From assembly GCF_028372415.1 (NCBI RefSeq), contig NC_092876.1:60412385-60476384 (forward strand): DNA of 64,000 nucleotides. The letters are read 5' to 3'. Numbering within the stretch: position 1 is the first letter of the stretch; each line of letters starts with the position of its first letter. Below the pieces are notes generated by a model. The model had not been told where the DNA came from. It saw only the letters and a program-made list of their open reading frames with translations, and made no database searches. Positions 21,681-32,744 of the stretch are shown piece after piece. This DNA is from Notamacropus eugenii. Its lineage: Eukaryota; Chordata; Mammalia; Diprotodontia; Macropodidae. Made by a program: the position numbers and the translations under genes.

Positions 21681-22075
21681 AACTGAGGCCCAGAAAGAGA
21701 AAGTAACTCCTTCTCTTCATGTTCCTAACTATGAGAACTGGTTTGTATTGAACCACCCACACTCTCTCACCCAACCCTGCTTATGATCAACAGCTCGAGT
21801 TTACAAAATGGCTAGTCTGAGCCAAGGGCATGGCGCCATAGAAAGGAGCAGAGCTAGGGGAAATGAGAACCACAATTGGATAAAACAGAAGCATGCACCA
21901 TAAGTCAGTGGTCAAATCCAAGATCCACTGGTGAAAGGGAAAAGGCAGGATCCATAAGTATAAGAAGGCATTGGGGACAAGTTCAAGGTTATGGTAATCA
22001 GGAGACTGAAGGATGTAGATAAATAAGGCCAGTAGCCAAAGTGAATGGTTTAGACAAGAAAAAGGCAGGACTTAA
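21680..22075. other. Unassigned sequence
   Basis: No gene or confident repeat. Confidence 0.3.
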
Positions 22076-22079
22076 ACAA

Positions 22080-22382
22080 GAAGACTCAGTGGTACAGTAG
22101 ATTAAAAAAAATAGACTTGGAGTCAAAAAGAGCTGAGTTCAAATCTTGCTCAGACACTAAACTCTGTGGCACTAGGCAAATCACTTAACCTCTCTGGGCC
22201 TCTACAAAATGAGGCAAGAGCAGTAGGAACAAAGCTTGATATTGAGACAACTACTTCTAGCCAACACTGGATAGGGAAATTAGAAACCTGAGTTCCAACC
22301 CCAATCTTCCAGTAATTCATTAAAAGGCTTTGAGCAAATCAGTTTCACTCTCTTAGCCTCTGTTTCCAAATATGAAAAAATG
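22080..22382 (+). mobile_element. MIR-type and MIR3-type SINE copies
   Basis: 'agagctgagttcaaatcttg' and 'aaatcacttaacctctctgg' (22080-22225), then a second head and CORE (22262-22380) leading into the next array. Confidence 0.65.
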
Positions 22383-22725
22383 AAGGGGTCCCTGTCACCT
22401 CTGACATTCTTTTTTAATGCTACCAATTCCATTTGCAAATCTGACAAGATAACTTCCAGCTCTTGCATTCCATATTCTAAGGCCCCTCCTAGCTCTAACA
22501 TTCTATGTTCTAAGGTCCTTGCCAGTTCTTACAATCTAAGTCCTAACATTCTGTGGTGTAATATTTTTTGCTGTTCCAATATTCTATTCTCCAAGGTCCC
22601 TTGTTTCATTTTGTGTTCTAAGGTCCCTTCCAAGCTCTGACATTCTGTTTATAAAATTCAATGTTCTAAGGTCTCATCTACTCTTAATATTCCATTTTCT
22701 AAGCTCCCTTGCTGTTTTGATGTTC
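22383..22725 (+). repeat. 33-bp minisatellite array, degenerate
   Basis: About ten decayed units, for example 'cctcctagctctaacattct'. Unit boundaries are irregular compared with the 19.5-kb array, so it is probably older or unhomogenised. Confidence 0.8.
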
Positions 22726-22849
22726 TCTGGTCTCAAGTTTCTCTCAGGTTCCAGCATGGCATACTTGAAAGAGCCCTGAGTATATTAGTCAAAGGAAAGT
22801 CCAAATACTGTACTGGCTCTGCTCCTTGCTTCACAATCCCTTGGACCCA

Positions 22850-22990
22850 GGTTGCTCTCCATAAAAAGGAAGGATTTAGCAGAGGAAACAGATGTTTGTT
22901 AATTGAAAAAAGATGAATTTTCAAAATGAGGGGGATTGGACTAGATGGCCTTTAAAGTCCCTTCCAACTCTAACCTTATGATCTTATGCT
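22850..22990 (+). mobile_element. CR1/L3 3' end
   Basis: 'gggggattggactagatggc', then 'aaagtcccttccaactctaa': the textbook L3-type terminus, whose last part is the ancestral form of the 33-bp unit. Confidence 0.8.
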
Positions 22991-23960
22991 TTGACATTGT
23001 TTAGTCCTAAGATTTCATCTATGAGAATATCTGCTCTGAAGAAGCAAAGGCTCCGTGTAGAGCTCCTAAGGACTCCAAGCATAGGCAGTCCTGGGTTCTA
23101 AAGTGCACAGGACTAGTCACTCCCAGCAAACAAGGGGCACACAAACTCTAACAGGCCCAGTATGTTTTCCAAGACACAGGTGATATCCTTTTAAAGAAAG
23201 TCACTCCCTTCAGGGATCAGGCCTCAACCTCAGTCTCCTTTAGCCCAGTCCTCTAACCCACTGGGCTGAACACTGCCAGGAGTCTGAGCTCTTCTTCCTA
23301 GCATCTGACTTTCTCCTATAATAGGAACTTTAAGCAGGCTGTTAGGTATAGTCATGGCTGCAAAAAGAGGACCATGGGCATTTTTTTTAATTCACAGAAG
23401 ACAACAGAGGGTGAGCCAGAAGGAATTCCAAACAGGACAGCTTCAGAAGTCATATAACCTCTCTGAGTCATAGTTTCTTATCCATACAATGAGGATATCA
23501 CTCACACTGTCTATCCATTGCCAAGATCAAAGGAAAACATGGATGGAATTTATTGAATGAAGTTCTGTAAAAATGCCAGCTATGAACTTTGTATGGTACA
23601 GAATTGGCCATAAAGGGGGTGAAGATAAGGTCAGGTGTAGCTGGTGATGATATTGAAGTAAATCCATCCCCAGCCACCCCCAGCACAAATACACCCATCT
23701 ACACTCACCAACCATTGGTGTTCTCACTAGCAGAAGAATGAACAACGGAATTTTCCCTCTCTGCATTTTTCTTCCACATTCTTTGATGGATTCTACCATG
23801 TTATTAGGTACCATAGCCAAGCATTCTATAGGAAGAGACATAAATCAGATAGAAGAGCCTCCAATGAGTCACCTTTGAACCCTCTACCAGACTGTCAGCT
23901 TCATTTTCCTGCAGTTTGTACCCTCCACCCAAAGTCCTCCAGAATTGAGTGGAGGGCAGA
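22990..23960. other. Unassigned sequence
   Basis: Contains a possible SINE end near 23450-23515 ('tcttatccatacaatgagg'). Otherwise no gene or confident repeat over about 900 bp. Confidence 0.35.
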
Positions 23961-23964
23961 GGAA

Positions 23965-24515
23965 TGAAAGAAATGAACCCTGGATTGGGGGTCAGAAGAC
24001 CTGGGTTCAAGTCCCAACTCTGACACTTTCTAGCCCTGGAATGTAAAGCAAGTCATCTAACCTGCCTTAACTCCTATTTTTTCATCTGTAAAATGGGTAC
24101 AGTCTAACATTCTATGTTCTAAGATTCTTTCCAGATTTTTCATTCCATGTGTAAGGACCCTCCCACCTCTGACTTTCTGTGTTCTAATCATCCTTCCAAA
24201 ACGAACATTCTATATTCTAAGATCCCTCCCAACTCTGACATCTTATAACATTTATATCCCCTACCCTGGGCAGGAGTCATAGTTTTGCTAATTTCAGAAT
24301 TGATATAATAATTCCTTAGGTACATAGCACTTTACTGTGTCTTTTTAATTCACGTAAAATCTCTTTTTAGGTCTCAAAACGAGGTAGATAGTATAGGAAT
24401 AATTATTACCACCTCTCTTTATGAATGAGATCCCCAGAAAGGTGAAACCCAAGGTGGCACAGACCGCTACTGTCAGAGCTGGGACTAGAATCCAAGATTC
24501 TTGATTCCCATTCCA
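23965..24515. mobile_element. SINE (+), short 33-bp array, antisense MIR
   Basis: 23968-24107 is a plus-strand SINE ('agacctgggttcaagtccca'). 24108-24245 holds four 33-bp units. 24295-24515 is a decayed antisense MIR. Confidence 0.65.
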
Positions 24516-24549
24516 GGGCTTTTTCTAATTCTGCCCATTCTGTCAGTTA

Positions 24550-24830
24550 GTTTGCTCTTTCAGGTCTGGTTACTAACTATGGATAGATAATTCTCCAAAT
24601 GCTGTCAACCGACAGCTTCCTCAGTGCCCAAGCCACACGTAGGCTGGTGAGCAGCTGTGGAGAAAGGCATCCACCTCCACAGTTACAGTGAGTGGGGATT
24701 TTGGCGTTTATATCCACAACTGGAATGTGAGAGAAGTGCCAAAGGAAGGTGTTATGTTAACTATCAGATGGCTAACTCACTGTGGGACTCAATGTAGGCT
24801 AGGAACTGCCACAGGGAAGAATGGTAAGGA
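24550..24830. other. Repeat-poor block
   Basis: No repeat recognised; possible conserved element. Includes 'ttatgttaactatcagatgg' (HNF1-like half plus E-box). Confidence 0.25.
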
Positions 24831-24844
24831 GGAGGAAGGAGAGA

Positions 24845-25190
24845 GCAAATGGCAATAATGGAGATCATGGTGACAGTCGGAATGGTGGTGGTGGTGGTAG
24901 TGATAGAAGTATTGGTGCTCAGGATGAGAGCATTAGTGGTGACAATCATATCAATGGTGCTAAAGATGGGGATGGTGAGGATGATAATGGCAATAGTAGT
25001 GATGATGAGAGCATTAGAGGTGATTGTAATGGTGACAATGATGGTGTTAATGAGGGTGGTGTGGGAAAGATGACAGGGTCACTGGTTGCAATAATGGTAA
25101 CAGGGATGATAGTGGTGCCAACTGTGGTGATGAAATGAATTATGGAGATAATGCTGAGAGTGATAGTAATAAGGTGTTGGTGGTGTTGAT
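24845..25190 (+). repeat. GAT/GGT/AAT-rich microsatellite, left block
   Basis: Diverged trinucleotide repeat based on GGTGAT. Open frames across it encode only D/G/N/S- or M/V-rich artefacts. It abuts the 5' edge of an L2. Confidence 0.9.
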
Positions 25191-25199
25191 AATCAAGTG

Positions 25200-26250
25200 A
25201 TAGCATCTCAATACATCCAAAACGGAATTCATTATCTTTGCTTCTCAAACACCCTTACTCCTTAACTTCCCTACTTCTGTTAAGGATACTACCATATTTC
25301 CAAGGTTCTAAGAGCAGTGTTTCTCAAGTCATGCTGCAAGGAACCCTATAACATCTCAAATTTGTTTTTTAATGAACCTTCTGTTGTTGGTTAATAGGCA
25401 TCAAGAGCAATTATTTCTACTACAAAGGTTCTGCCAAAGTTTTGCTTAAACTGAAGGGTGCTACAGAAGTTTCAATATCACCCTTATCACTGCTCACTCT
25501 CCCTCATCTCCCCCATCCACTCAGTTGCCAGATCTCATCATTTCTCCCTCTGTAATGTCTCTCACATTCCTTTCCTTCTCTCTATTCACATGATCATCAT
25601 CCTTCTTCAGTGCCCCCATAACCATTTGCCTGTACTACTACTACTACAGCTTTCTCATTGGTCTTCCTGCTTTCCTCTCCCATCCATCCTCCACAATTAT
25701 GCAAAAAGATGTTCTGAAAAAGCGTCACTCTCTAACTTAATGAACCCCATTGGCTCCTTACTGCCTCCAGGAACTTCCATTTAGCTTTTAAAGCACTTCT
25801 GCAACCTGGCCCCAACCTACTTTTCCAACTTTATGATCACTTTTCTCCTTTCTGGACTCTCTAGCCCAGACAAGCTAGCCTTATTGCCTTTCCTTATATG
25901 CTACAATCCATTTCATTTCTGTACATATTCACACTGGATGCTCCCATGCCTGGAATTCACTCCCTAATCACTTCTGCCTCTTAGAATCTCTTGTTTCCTT
26001 AAAAATTCAGCTCGTACAAAACCTTCTACAGGAAATCCATCCTGAGCCCTGAAGATGATAGTACCCTACCCCAAAAAGTGTTCCTTATATTATTTTTGTG
26101 TTTAATCTGTATGTGCCTAAATATGAACATGCTATCCCCCTTCCCAATACAATGCCCTTGAGGGCACATTCTGTTTGGCTTTTTGTCTTTGTATCCCCAG
26201 CATCTAACAAAATACCTGGATCATAGTAGATGCTTCTTAAATGGTTGTTG
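25200..26250 (+). mobile_element. L2 LINE 3' half, split by a hAT-like element
   Basis: L2 landmarks in order: 'cagttgccagatctcatcat', 'tctcattggtcttcctgctt', 'ctgcaacctggccccaacct', 'atgcctggaattcactccct' and the terminus 'tagtagatgcttcttaaatg'. At 25310-25480 a MER5/hAT-like insertion interrupts it. Confidence 0.85.
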
Positions 26251-26254
26251 ATTG

Positions 26255-26850
26255 TTCAAAAGTGGTAGTGATGGTTACAGTAATGATGGTGTTACTGATG
26301 TTAATCATGGTGACAATGATGGTGTCGGTGCTGGTGTGAGTGATGGTGATAATGTGGGTGGCAGTGGTGATCATGACGGGGATGGTGTTGATGGTGATTG
26401 TTGTGACAATGACGATGACAGAGTTAGGGATGTTGGTGACAGTGATGTCAGTGATAGCAGTGATAGTGATGGTGATTGTTGTGATAACAGTAATGGTGAT
26501 GATGATGATGTTGGTAGTGAGGCTGTCATGGTGATAGTGATGATGGTGATGATAGTGGTAGTTGTGGTGATGGTGGCAGTGATGGTGATGGTGATGATGG
26601 CAGTAGAGGTGATGATGATGGTGGTGATGATGCTGTCATGGTGATGGTGATGATGGTGATGATGCTATCATGGTGATGGTGATGATGGCAGTAGTGGTGA
26701 TGGTGATGGTGGTGATGGTGGTAGTGAGGCTGTCATGGTGATGGTGATGATGGTGGTAGTTGTGGTGATGGTGGCAGTGATGGTGATGGTGGTGATGGTA
26801 GTAGTGATGGTGATGGTGATGATGGCAGCAGTGGTGATATGGTAACAGAG
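26255..26850 (+). repeat. GAT/GGT-rich microsatellite, right block
   Basis: About 600 bp of GATGGTGAT-type repeat directly after the L2 terminus, longer and purer than the left block. The two blocks share the same motif although 1 kb of L2 separates them. Confidence 0.95.
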
Positions 26851-26859
26851 TTGAAGCAC

Positions 26860-27110
26860 AGAGTAAGATGAAGAGAAGGGGTAAAAGTAGATGGAGCACA
26901 ACTAAAGAAAAGATCATCAGTCCAAGACAGTTATCCCTGAGGAAGGCGTTGTTGGACTTGTTCCAGTTTTTGTACACTCGCTGGAATGGTTCTAGGACTT
27001 TTTCATTCCTGCTTCCTCCCAGGGACTTTGTCCACCCTCTGTCCTCAAGCACAGCTCCTAAGAGGAGCAAATACTCTCCTCTTCTGCCTTTATCCAAAGT
27101 CTCAACACTA
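26860..27110. other. Unassigned sequence
   Basis: No gene supported. The long frame at 26868-27239 runs into an L2 and has no domain. Confidence 0.3.
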
Positions 27111-27111
27111 C

Positions 27112-27440
27112 CGTCAATCAATCAAAAAGCATTTATTAAGTGCCTACGGTATGCCAGGTACTGTGTGAGTACTGTGGCTACAAGTAAAACCCCAAACTGT
27201 CCCTGCCCTCAAGGAGCCCACAGGCTAACGGGCTGGTAGACAGCACGCTTATAAGTAAGTACAATTAAGGAACATACAGAGTAGATACAAGGCACATGTG
27301 GAGGAGAAAGCACTAGCAGCTGGAAAAACTGGACAAGACCTCCTGCAGCTATTGGGGCTGAGTACTGAAGGAAGCCAGGACCTAAGAGAAAGGCATTAGG
27401 AGGGAGAGTGTTCTAGGCAAGGGAGAGAGCCTTGGGAACT
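27112..27440 (-). mobile_element. L2 LINE, antisense 3' end
   Basis: 'catttattaagtgcctacgg', 'ctgccctcaaggagcccaca' and 'aggcattaggagg' read as the antisense L2 terminus extending into its ORF end. Confidence 0.8.
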
Positions 27441-27449
27441 GGAGATGGA

Positions 27450-28350
27450 GTACTACTGTGAGCGAGGAGCATCTGAGCTCCAGCCCCTTCCCCACCCTTC
27501 AGCAGCCCCTTCCCACAGCATTCCCAGCCCTGACCTAGTCCTAACAGCCCCATAAAACTCCTTTGGCTGGGCTCTGAATCAGCTGGGCTAGCCCATGGCC
27601 TTCTTGGCATGTGCCCCTCTCCCGCCAAGTCAAAGGTTCCTTCCACAGCTGTGCTCAAAGCTTGCCTTTCACTGAGGTTTCTTTCAGGGGTCTGCAGGAC
27701 CAAGGTGGGGGGAGGAATGCCTCAGAAAGGAACCTGAGAGCAGACAAAGGCCTCTTCTCTGACTCAGCACAGCTGAAAGTGGATGGGGGGTAGGGAGGAG
27801 AGAAGGAGGGGCTGGCTCGCTTGCCCTAGGGAGCCTGTGGTTTGGAAATGAAGTCTAATCAAATCCGCAATCATTCTGTCTTCTCCCCTGTCCCCAAGGA
27901 CAGCCCCTTTCCTGGGCATTACTCATATGCTCTCAGTGAATTCTTCGGAGGTTTCTCTGAGACGTAAGGGAATTGGCAGAGCTGGGAAGATGAAAATCTA
28001 GAAATCTCTTTTTTCAGTTACTTTCTCGCTTTTTTAATTTTCTTTCTGGGGCTCTCTCTCCTTTGTTACCAAAATCCTTTCAAAAATGGCATTGCCTTTT
28101 TTCTTTCTTGTCATTGATGATCTGAAAAGAGCAGGATGCTCAGGGCCATAGAGCCCGGACTGCAGAGAGGGAGAGCAAAGCTTCAAGGTGCTAGGTCCCC
28201 CCAGGAGGAGCCAGAGTCATAGGGGAGTCAGAGGCCACAGTGCAGGAACCCAAAGCTGAGGGCCAGGCCCGGGTAAGCCAGGAGCAACACTGACACCATG
28301 AAAGTGCCAGCTGAGAGCCACAGTTCCATTTACACAGCTAATGTAGTTGA
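27450..28350. promoter_or_regulatory. Repeat-poor block with a MAF/NF-E2-type site
   Basis: About 900 bp without recognised repeats. TGACTCAGCA at 27760-27769 is a consensus antioxidant/MAF element core. Regulatory activity is inferred only. Confidence 0.35.
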
Positions 28351-28394
28351 AGCTGCTGGCCAGGCTACTCAGAGTCAAAAATATCAGAATCAGT

Positions 28395-28508
28395 TAGAGT
28401 CCTTAGAACACAGAATGTCAGAGCTGGGAGGGATCTGACATTCTGTGTTCTAAGGTTCCTCCCAGCTCTGATGTCCTGTGTTCTAAGGCCCTCCCAGCTC
28501 TGACATGT
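28395..28508. repeat. Head-to-head 33-bp units forming a perfect palindrome
   Basis: An antisense unit meets sense units. Arms 28401-28422 and 28434-28455 are perfectly complementary over 22 bp, with an 11-bp loop (GCTGGGAGGGA). Two more sense units follow to 28508. Confidence 0.95.
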
Positions 28509-29171
28509 TAGAGATGTTAGAAATATAAAGACAAGACACAATAGTCCCTACCCTCAAAGAGCTCACATTCTCCTGCTGGGGAGTTGGAAGAGGGGGAGAA
28601 ATATGAAGGAGGGGGAGGAGGAGAAGGAGAAGGAGAAAAAGGAGGAGAAGGAAGGAGAAGATGGCACAAACACCGGAAAGGATCAGAAAAGGTCCCTTGT
28701 AGGGGCAGAACTTGTACTAAGCCTTGAAGTAAAGCATGGAGGGAGGCAAGGGGGAGAGGGCTTGTACAAAGACTGGAAAATGGCAGATGGAATATCATGT
28801 AAGGAAGACAGCAGGAAGGCCAGTGCAGGTAGAATTTAACATGCGGAAGGTAGAGTAATGTGAAATCAGCCTAGAAAGAGAAATTGGAGCCCAATTGTGA
28901 GGTGATTTAAAAGACAATTAGAGAGGTCTGTGTTTTATTCTGAAGGTAATTCTGAAGTTCCTTGAGCTGGGAAGTAACATGGACAAGACCACACTTAAAG
29001 GAATATCAATTCCTGTACTGTTGAGAGAGCTCTGAGAGTAGAGACGGTTTCATTCTTTGACACATATCCACAATGCTTAGCTCAGAGCTTGACATATGGT
29101 AGACTAATAAATGCTTACTGATTGATTGAGAGGGAAGAGATTAGAAGCAGGAGGCCAGTTAAGAAGCTAGA

Positions 29172-29415
29172 TTTTGTTGTGGTTCAGTCATTTCAATTGT
29201 GTCCAACTCTCTGTGACCTCACTGGGGTTTTCTTGGCAGAGATACTGGAGTGATTTGCCATTTCCTCCTCCAGCTTATTTTATAGATGAGGAAACTAAGT
29301 CAAACACAATTCAGTGATTTGCCCAGGGTCACATAGCTAGTAAGTGTCTGAGATTTGAACTTAGAAGATGAGTCTTCCTGACTCCAAGCCTGGCGCTATG
29401 GCACCCCTAGCTGCT
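29172..29415 (-). mobile_element. Mar1/WALLSI-type CORE-SINE
   Basis: Antisense tail 'gttgtggttcagtcatttca', 'ctggggttttcttggcagag', CORE 'gatttgcccagggtcacata' and head end 'ccctagctgctctgg'. Confidence 0.9.
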
Positions 29416-29529
29416 CTGGGAAGCTATTAGAATATTCTAAACAAGAAGGGATGCATTGGGTGGTGACTGTGTAAGTGGAGGGAAAGGAGCCAATAGAGTA
29501 GATGTGGTGGTGGTAGGGCTAGGATATGG

Positions 29530-29790
29530 GAACAATAATTTATTAAGAGCCTGCTGTGTGCCAGGAACTGTGCTAAGTGCTTTAAAATATTATGTCAGTT
29601 GATCCTCACTGCATCCTTGGGAGATAGATATTTTTATTATTCCCGTTTTACAGTTGTTGAAATTTAGGCAGACAGAGGTTAAGTGACTTGCTCAGGGTCA
29701 CACAGCTAGTAAGTATCTGAGACTGGATTTGAACTCAGGTCTTTCCAGTTCCAGGCCCAGTGTTCTATCCACTGTGACATCTAGTTACTG
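29530..29790 (-). mobile_element. MIR-type CORE-SINE, near complete
   Basis: 'gcctgctgtgtgccaggaac', 'agtgacttgctcagggtcac' and 'gaactcaggtctttccagtt' in correct antisense order. Confidence 0.88.
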
Positions 29791-30052
29791 ATTGGATATG
29801 GGTGTTAAAAAAGAATAAAGAGTTGAGGAAGACCCTGAGGTTGTAAACTTGAATGCCTGTGGAAGGGTATTAGTGAATTGGACTGAAATAAGAAAGTTGA
29901 GCAGAGAGGTAGATTTTAATGGGAAAGTTAATAAGTCTTGTTTGGGACATACTGAATTTGAGATGCATGTCCAGGTAGAGATCGCTAGAACACAGAAAGT
30001 ATACGGAAACAGATTTTAGGGGGAAAAAATAAGGTTGAATATGTAGCTATGG

Positions 30053-30666
30053 TGTGACCTGCACAAAAATAACTTCATGGATAAATTCCATGAAAACTGA
30101 AGATAGCGCCAGAATAAAGAAGATCAGAATTCCCAATAATAACTGATAAAACTGTTAATACAATTGTTAATGTAAAGACAAAGAATTATTAATACCAATT
30201 ATAATATAGACTGCCTAAATCTCAGTCATCCTAACAGTGTCAAAATTCCAGTAATATCCTTATATTCCTACCCTTAAGATAATGAGATTAGATTGAACTG
30301 AACCACATCCTAGGTCTCCCCACCCAGGGATGTTGTCATGCAAGGAGCCCAGCTCAAGCCAGATCACAGCTTCTAGTGTCTTTGCCCCCTTCCATTAGTA
30401 TTCATGGTATAAAGGGCAAAAAAGCCAGAATGATTTGGCTTTCCTCACCTGAGATCTCACTGAGGTCTCACAACCAGGCCTTGCTACCTCATATTGTCTC
30501 ATCCCCCTCTCCTCCTAAAATGACAAAAAAAAACCTTTCTCTTGGGTCTCTTTGGTTGGGAAACCCACTGGACATCCCCCAGAGTGACAGGTTTGCTACT
30601 CTGTCATCTCAATTAAAGATAACTTATTCCTCACCTCATGGCTCTGATTTATTTCAGGATCTGACA
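30053..30666 (+). mobile_element. Probable solitary LTR (retroviral-type fossil)
   Basis: A ~615-bp insertion in the antisense L2 begins TGTGACCTGC and ends in CA. It has a TATA-like box (TATAAA, 30418) and a poly(A)-like ATTAAA (30612) in LTR order. No internal region was seen, so it looks like a solo LTR. The family is not recognised and the age is moderate to old. Could instead be an unrelated insertion. Confidence 0.45.
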
Positions 30667-31085
30667 TAAACATGAAAAGAGAATTGAATGAAGTTGATGA
30701 TCCAGGAAGAGAGACTAAGAAAGCAAGGTCAGCCAGAGTCACAACAGTGTCTTGAAAATCCAGGGAAGGGAGAGTATCCAGGAAGAAGGAAAGCTCAACA
30801 TCATCAAAAGCTTCAGAGAAGTCAAAAAAAGTATGAAGAACGGGAAAAGGGCATTAGATGTTTCCATTTAAAGGGTGGTTGGTAACCCTGGATCAAGCCA
30901 AGTAGAGTAGTTGGCTTGGAAGCTAGAGTAGAAGCGGGGCAAAGTGGGGTGGGATGTGACAAGGAGGAGAGAGTGAGTATGGAATGGTTCTTCTAGGAGA
31001 CTAGCACTAAAAAGGGGGTGAGAGAGAATGTTAGCTTGAAGGGATGGTAGGTCAAGTGAAGGTTATTTTTTTTTAATAGAGAAGA
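30667..31085 (-). mobile_element. Antisense L2, reverse-transcriptase region
   Basis: 'gaagttgatgatccagg', 'tcagagaagtcaaaa' and 'tttttttaatagagaag' continue the antisense L2 order seen to the left. This copy lies immediately before the nucleolin retrocopy. Confidence 0.6.
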
Positions 31086-31119
31086 CAAAGTGATCAGTTT
31101 CAATCTCCACCAGCAAAGA

Positions 31120-32540
31120 AAGGACTGCTTGTGGATGGATTCCTCCCCATGCTCCCTACTATCACCAATATTGCCTGAACTTCTGCCAAGAGATCTGCAC
31201 CCTCCACCTTCTAATCACATGCTGAAAAATCAAGATGAGCCAAAGAAATGGTTCCTCCCTCAAAGGACGTAGAAGACAGTGAGGATGAGGACATGCCAGA
31301 AGATGAAGAAAGCAGTTGTGGTCCCTAAGATAGAGCAAGAAGGCTATGGCTACACCAGCAAAGAAAGTCCCATGAGCCAAAAAAATTGTTGTTGCCACCA
31401 TACCTGCCAAGAAAACACTCATGACTCCTGGTAAGAAGGCTGCTAAGCGGCCCCTGCCAAGAAAAGGGGCTACCCCAGCCAAAGTTGTCATCACATCAGG
31501 CAAGAAGGGAGCCACTCCAGCTAAAACAGCAGTCACCCAGCTAAAGCACCCATCCTCCCCCACCCTGACCAAAGGGGCAAAAAAAATAGGACGAATGCCA
31601 AGAAAGAGGAGAGTGAATGTGAAGAAAAGCACGGTGAAGATGAAAAGGATGAAGAATTAAAGCCACCAAAAATGGGAGCAGTTCTAGCCCAACAAGATTC
31701 TGAGGAGGAAGAGGATAAGGAGGAAGATGATGGTGATGAGAATGAAGATAAGGATGATTCTGAAGAAGCTGTGGATATGACACTCGCCAAAGGGAAGGCT
31801 GCTTCTATGAAAGCTGACCCTGGGAAAGCCAGGGAATCCAAGAAGGAAAAGGAAGAGGAGGAGGAAATGCCTGTCAAAGAAGTACCAGGGAGGAGGAAAA
31901 AGGAAATGGGCAAACAGAAAATCCCTGAAACCAGGAAATAGAATTTGGAAGCTGAAGCTTCTACAAATTTCCATCTCTTCCATGGTAGCATGAACTTCAA
32001 CAAAATCACTTCTGAGGTAAAACCTGGCATCATGAACTTCTTTGCAAAAAAGGACCTCAACAGGTGTGGACATCCAAATTGGCACTACCAGGAAGTTTTG
32101 GCTATGAGGAATTTAAATCCACTAATGACATGGAAAAAACTCTGCAACTCAATGGCTCCAAAGTGATCAGCTCTGAAATGAAACTAGAAATGAAACTTTT
32201 GCTTTTATTAAGCAAAAGAAAAGGAACAAGATGCAAGGATACTCTTCATCAAGAATCTGCCTTATAAAGCAACTCAGAGGGTCCTCAAGAAAGAGTTCAG
32301 AGACACTATTGAGGTTAAGCTGGTCTATAGGAAGGACACCCAAGGGAATCACCTATGTTAAATTCAAGCAGAAGTGGTCAAAGCCTTAAAAGACAAACAT
32401 GGAATTGAGATCAATGGTTGGGCATTCATTCTGGACTATACAGGAGAGAAAAGTGAAGAAAAAAAGAATTTGAGAGATGAGAAGAAGAGTTCCTAGGGTA
32501 GGAAAAATAGCAAAGCTAGCAGATTCACTGAATAACCTCA
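31120..32540 (+). pseudogene. NCL: Processed pseudogene of nucleolin
   Basis: An intronless copy of nucleolin, a nucleolar RNA-binding protein of ribosome biogenesis. Parts visible in order: a possible 5'UTR (about 31120-31220), KNQDEPKK near the start, DSEDEDMPEDEE, the lysine/TPGKK-type basic repeats (31420-31560), acidic stretches (31690-31770), EEEEEMPVKE, then RRM1 (31945-32170, NFHLFHGSMNFNK) and RRM2 (about 32220-32500, NLPYKAT and LDYTGEKSEE). Several stops and frameshifts break it: for example, the acidic open frame starting at 31672 ends at 31941, before RRM1. The N-terminal basic residues are partly deleted, and RRM3, RRM4 and the glycine-arginine tail are absent or unrecognisable. 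It sits inside an antisense L2, consistent with LINE-mediated retroposition. No expression is implied. Confidence 0.88.
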
Positions 32541-32740
32541 CCTGCAGCAACTTTGGAGGTTGAGGGGCCAGGTATGGCAGCAGTCATGGAAGCATTGGTG
32601 GAAATGGTGAAGGCACTCCAGGAAGGGGAAGGATTAAGGAGAGAGAGTGTTGGTTTAAACTGGATGGATATTCCCCATAAACTTTTCATAGAGACTAGTG
32701 ATAGATATGGGAGCTGTTTTGCCTATAAGTTATTTTGAGT
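32541..32740. other. Right flank of NCL retrocopy, unresolved
   Basis: The G-rich stretch 32548-32640 could be a remnant of the nucleolin glycine-arginine tail after an internal deletion, or unrelated sequence. The right insertion boundary is not resolved. Confidence 0.3.
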
Positions 32741-32744
32741 ATCC

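Larger units (their letters stand above)
28510..30050 (-). mobile_element. Long antisense L2, broken by three insertions
   Basis: Antisense L2 landmarks: 'cctaccctcaaagagctcac', 'ctgtgttttattctgaaggt', 'gaagtaacatgg' and 'gggacatactgaatttgaga'. An L2 (+) tail (29015-29130), a Mar1-type SINE (29172-29415, minus) and a MIR (29530-29790, minus) interrupt it. Confidence 0.8.

Noticed and set aside
26252-27121. Asp/Gly-rich and His-rich frames
   Set aside because: Both come from the GGTGAT microsatellite and its complement.
30688-30885. Short lysine/glutamine-rich protein
   Set aside because: It is a frame through antisense L2.
31533-32060. 175-codon minus-strand frame, serine- and phenylalanine-rich
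   Set aside because: It is the complement of the acidic/basic nucleolin retrocopy.
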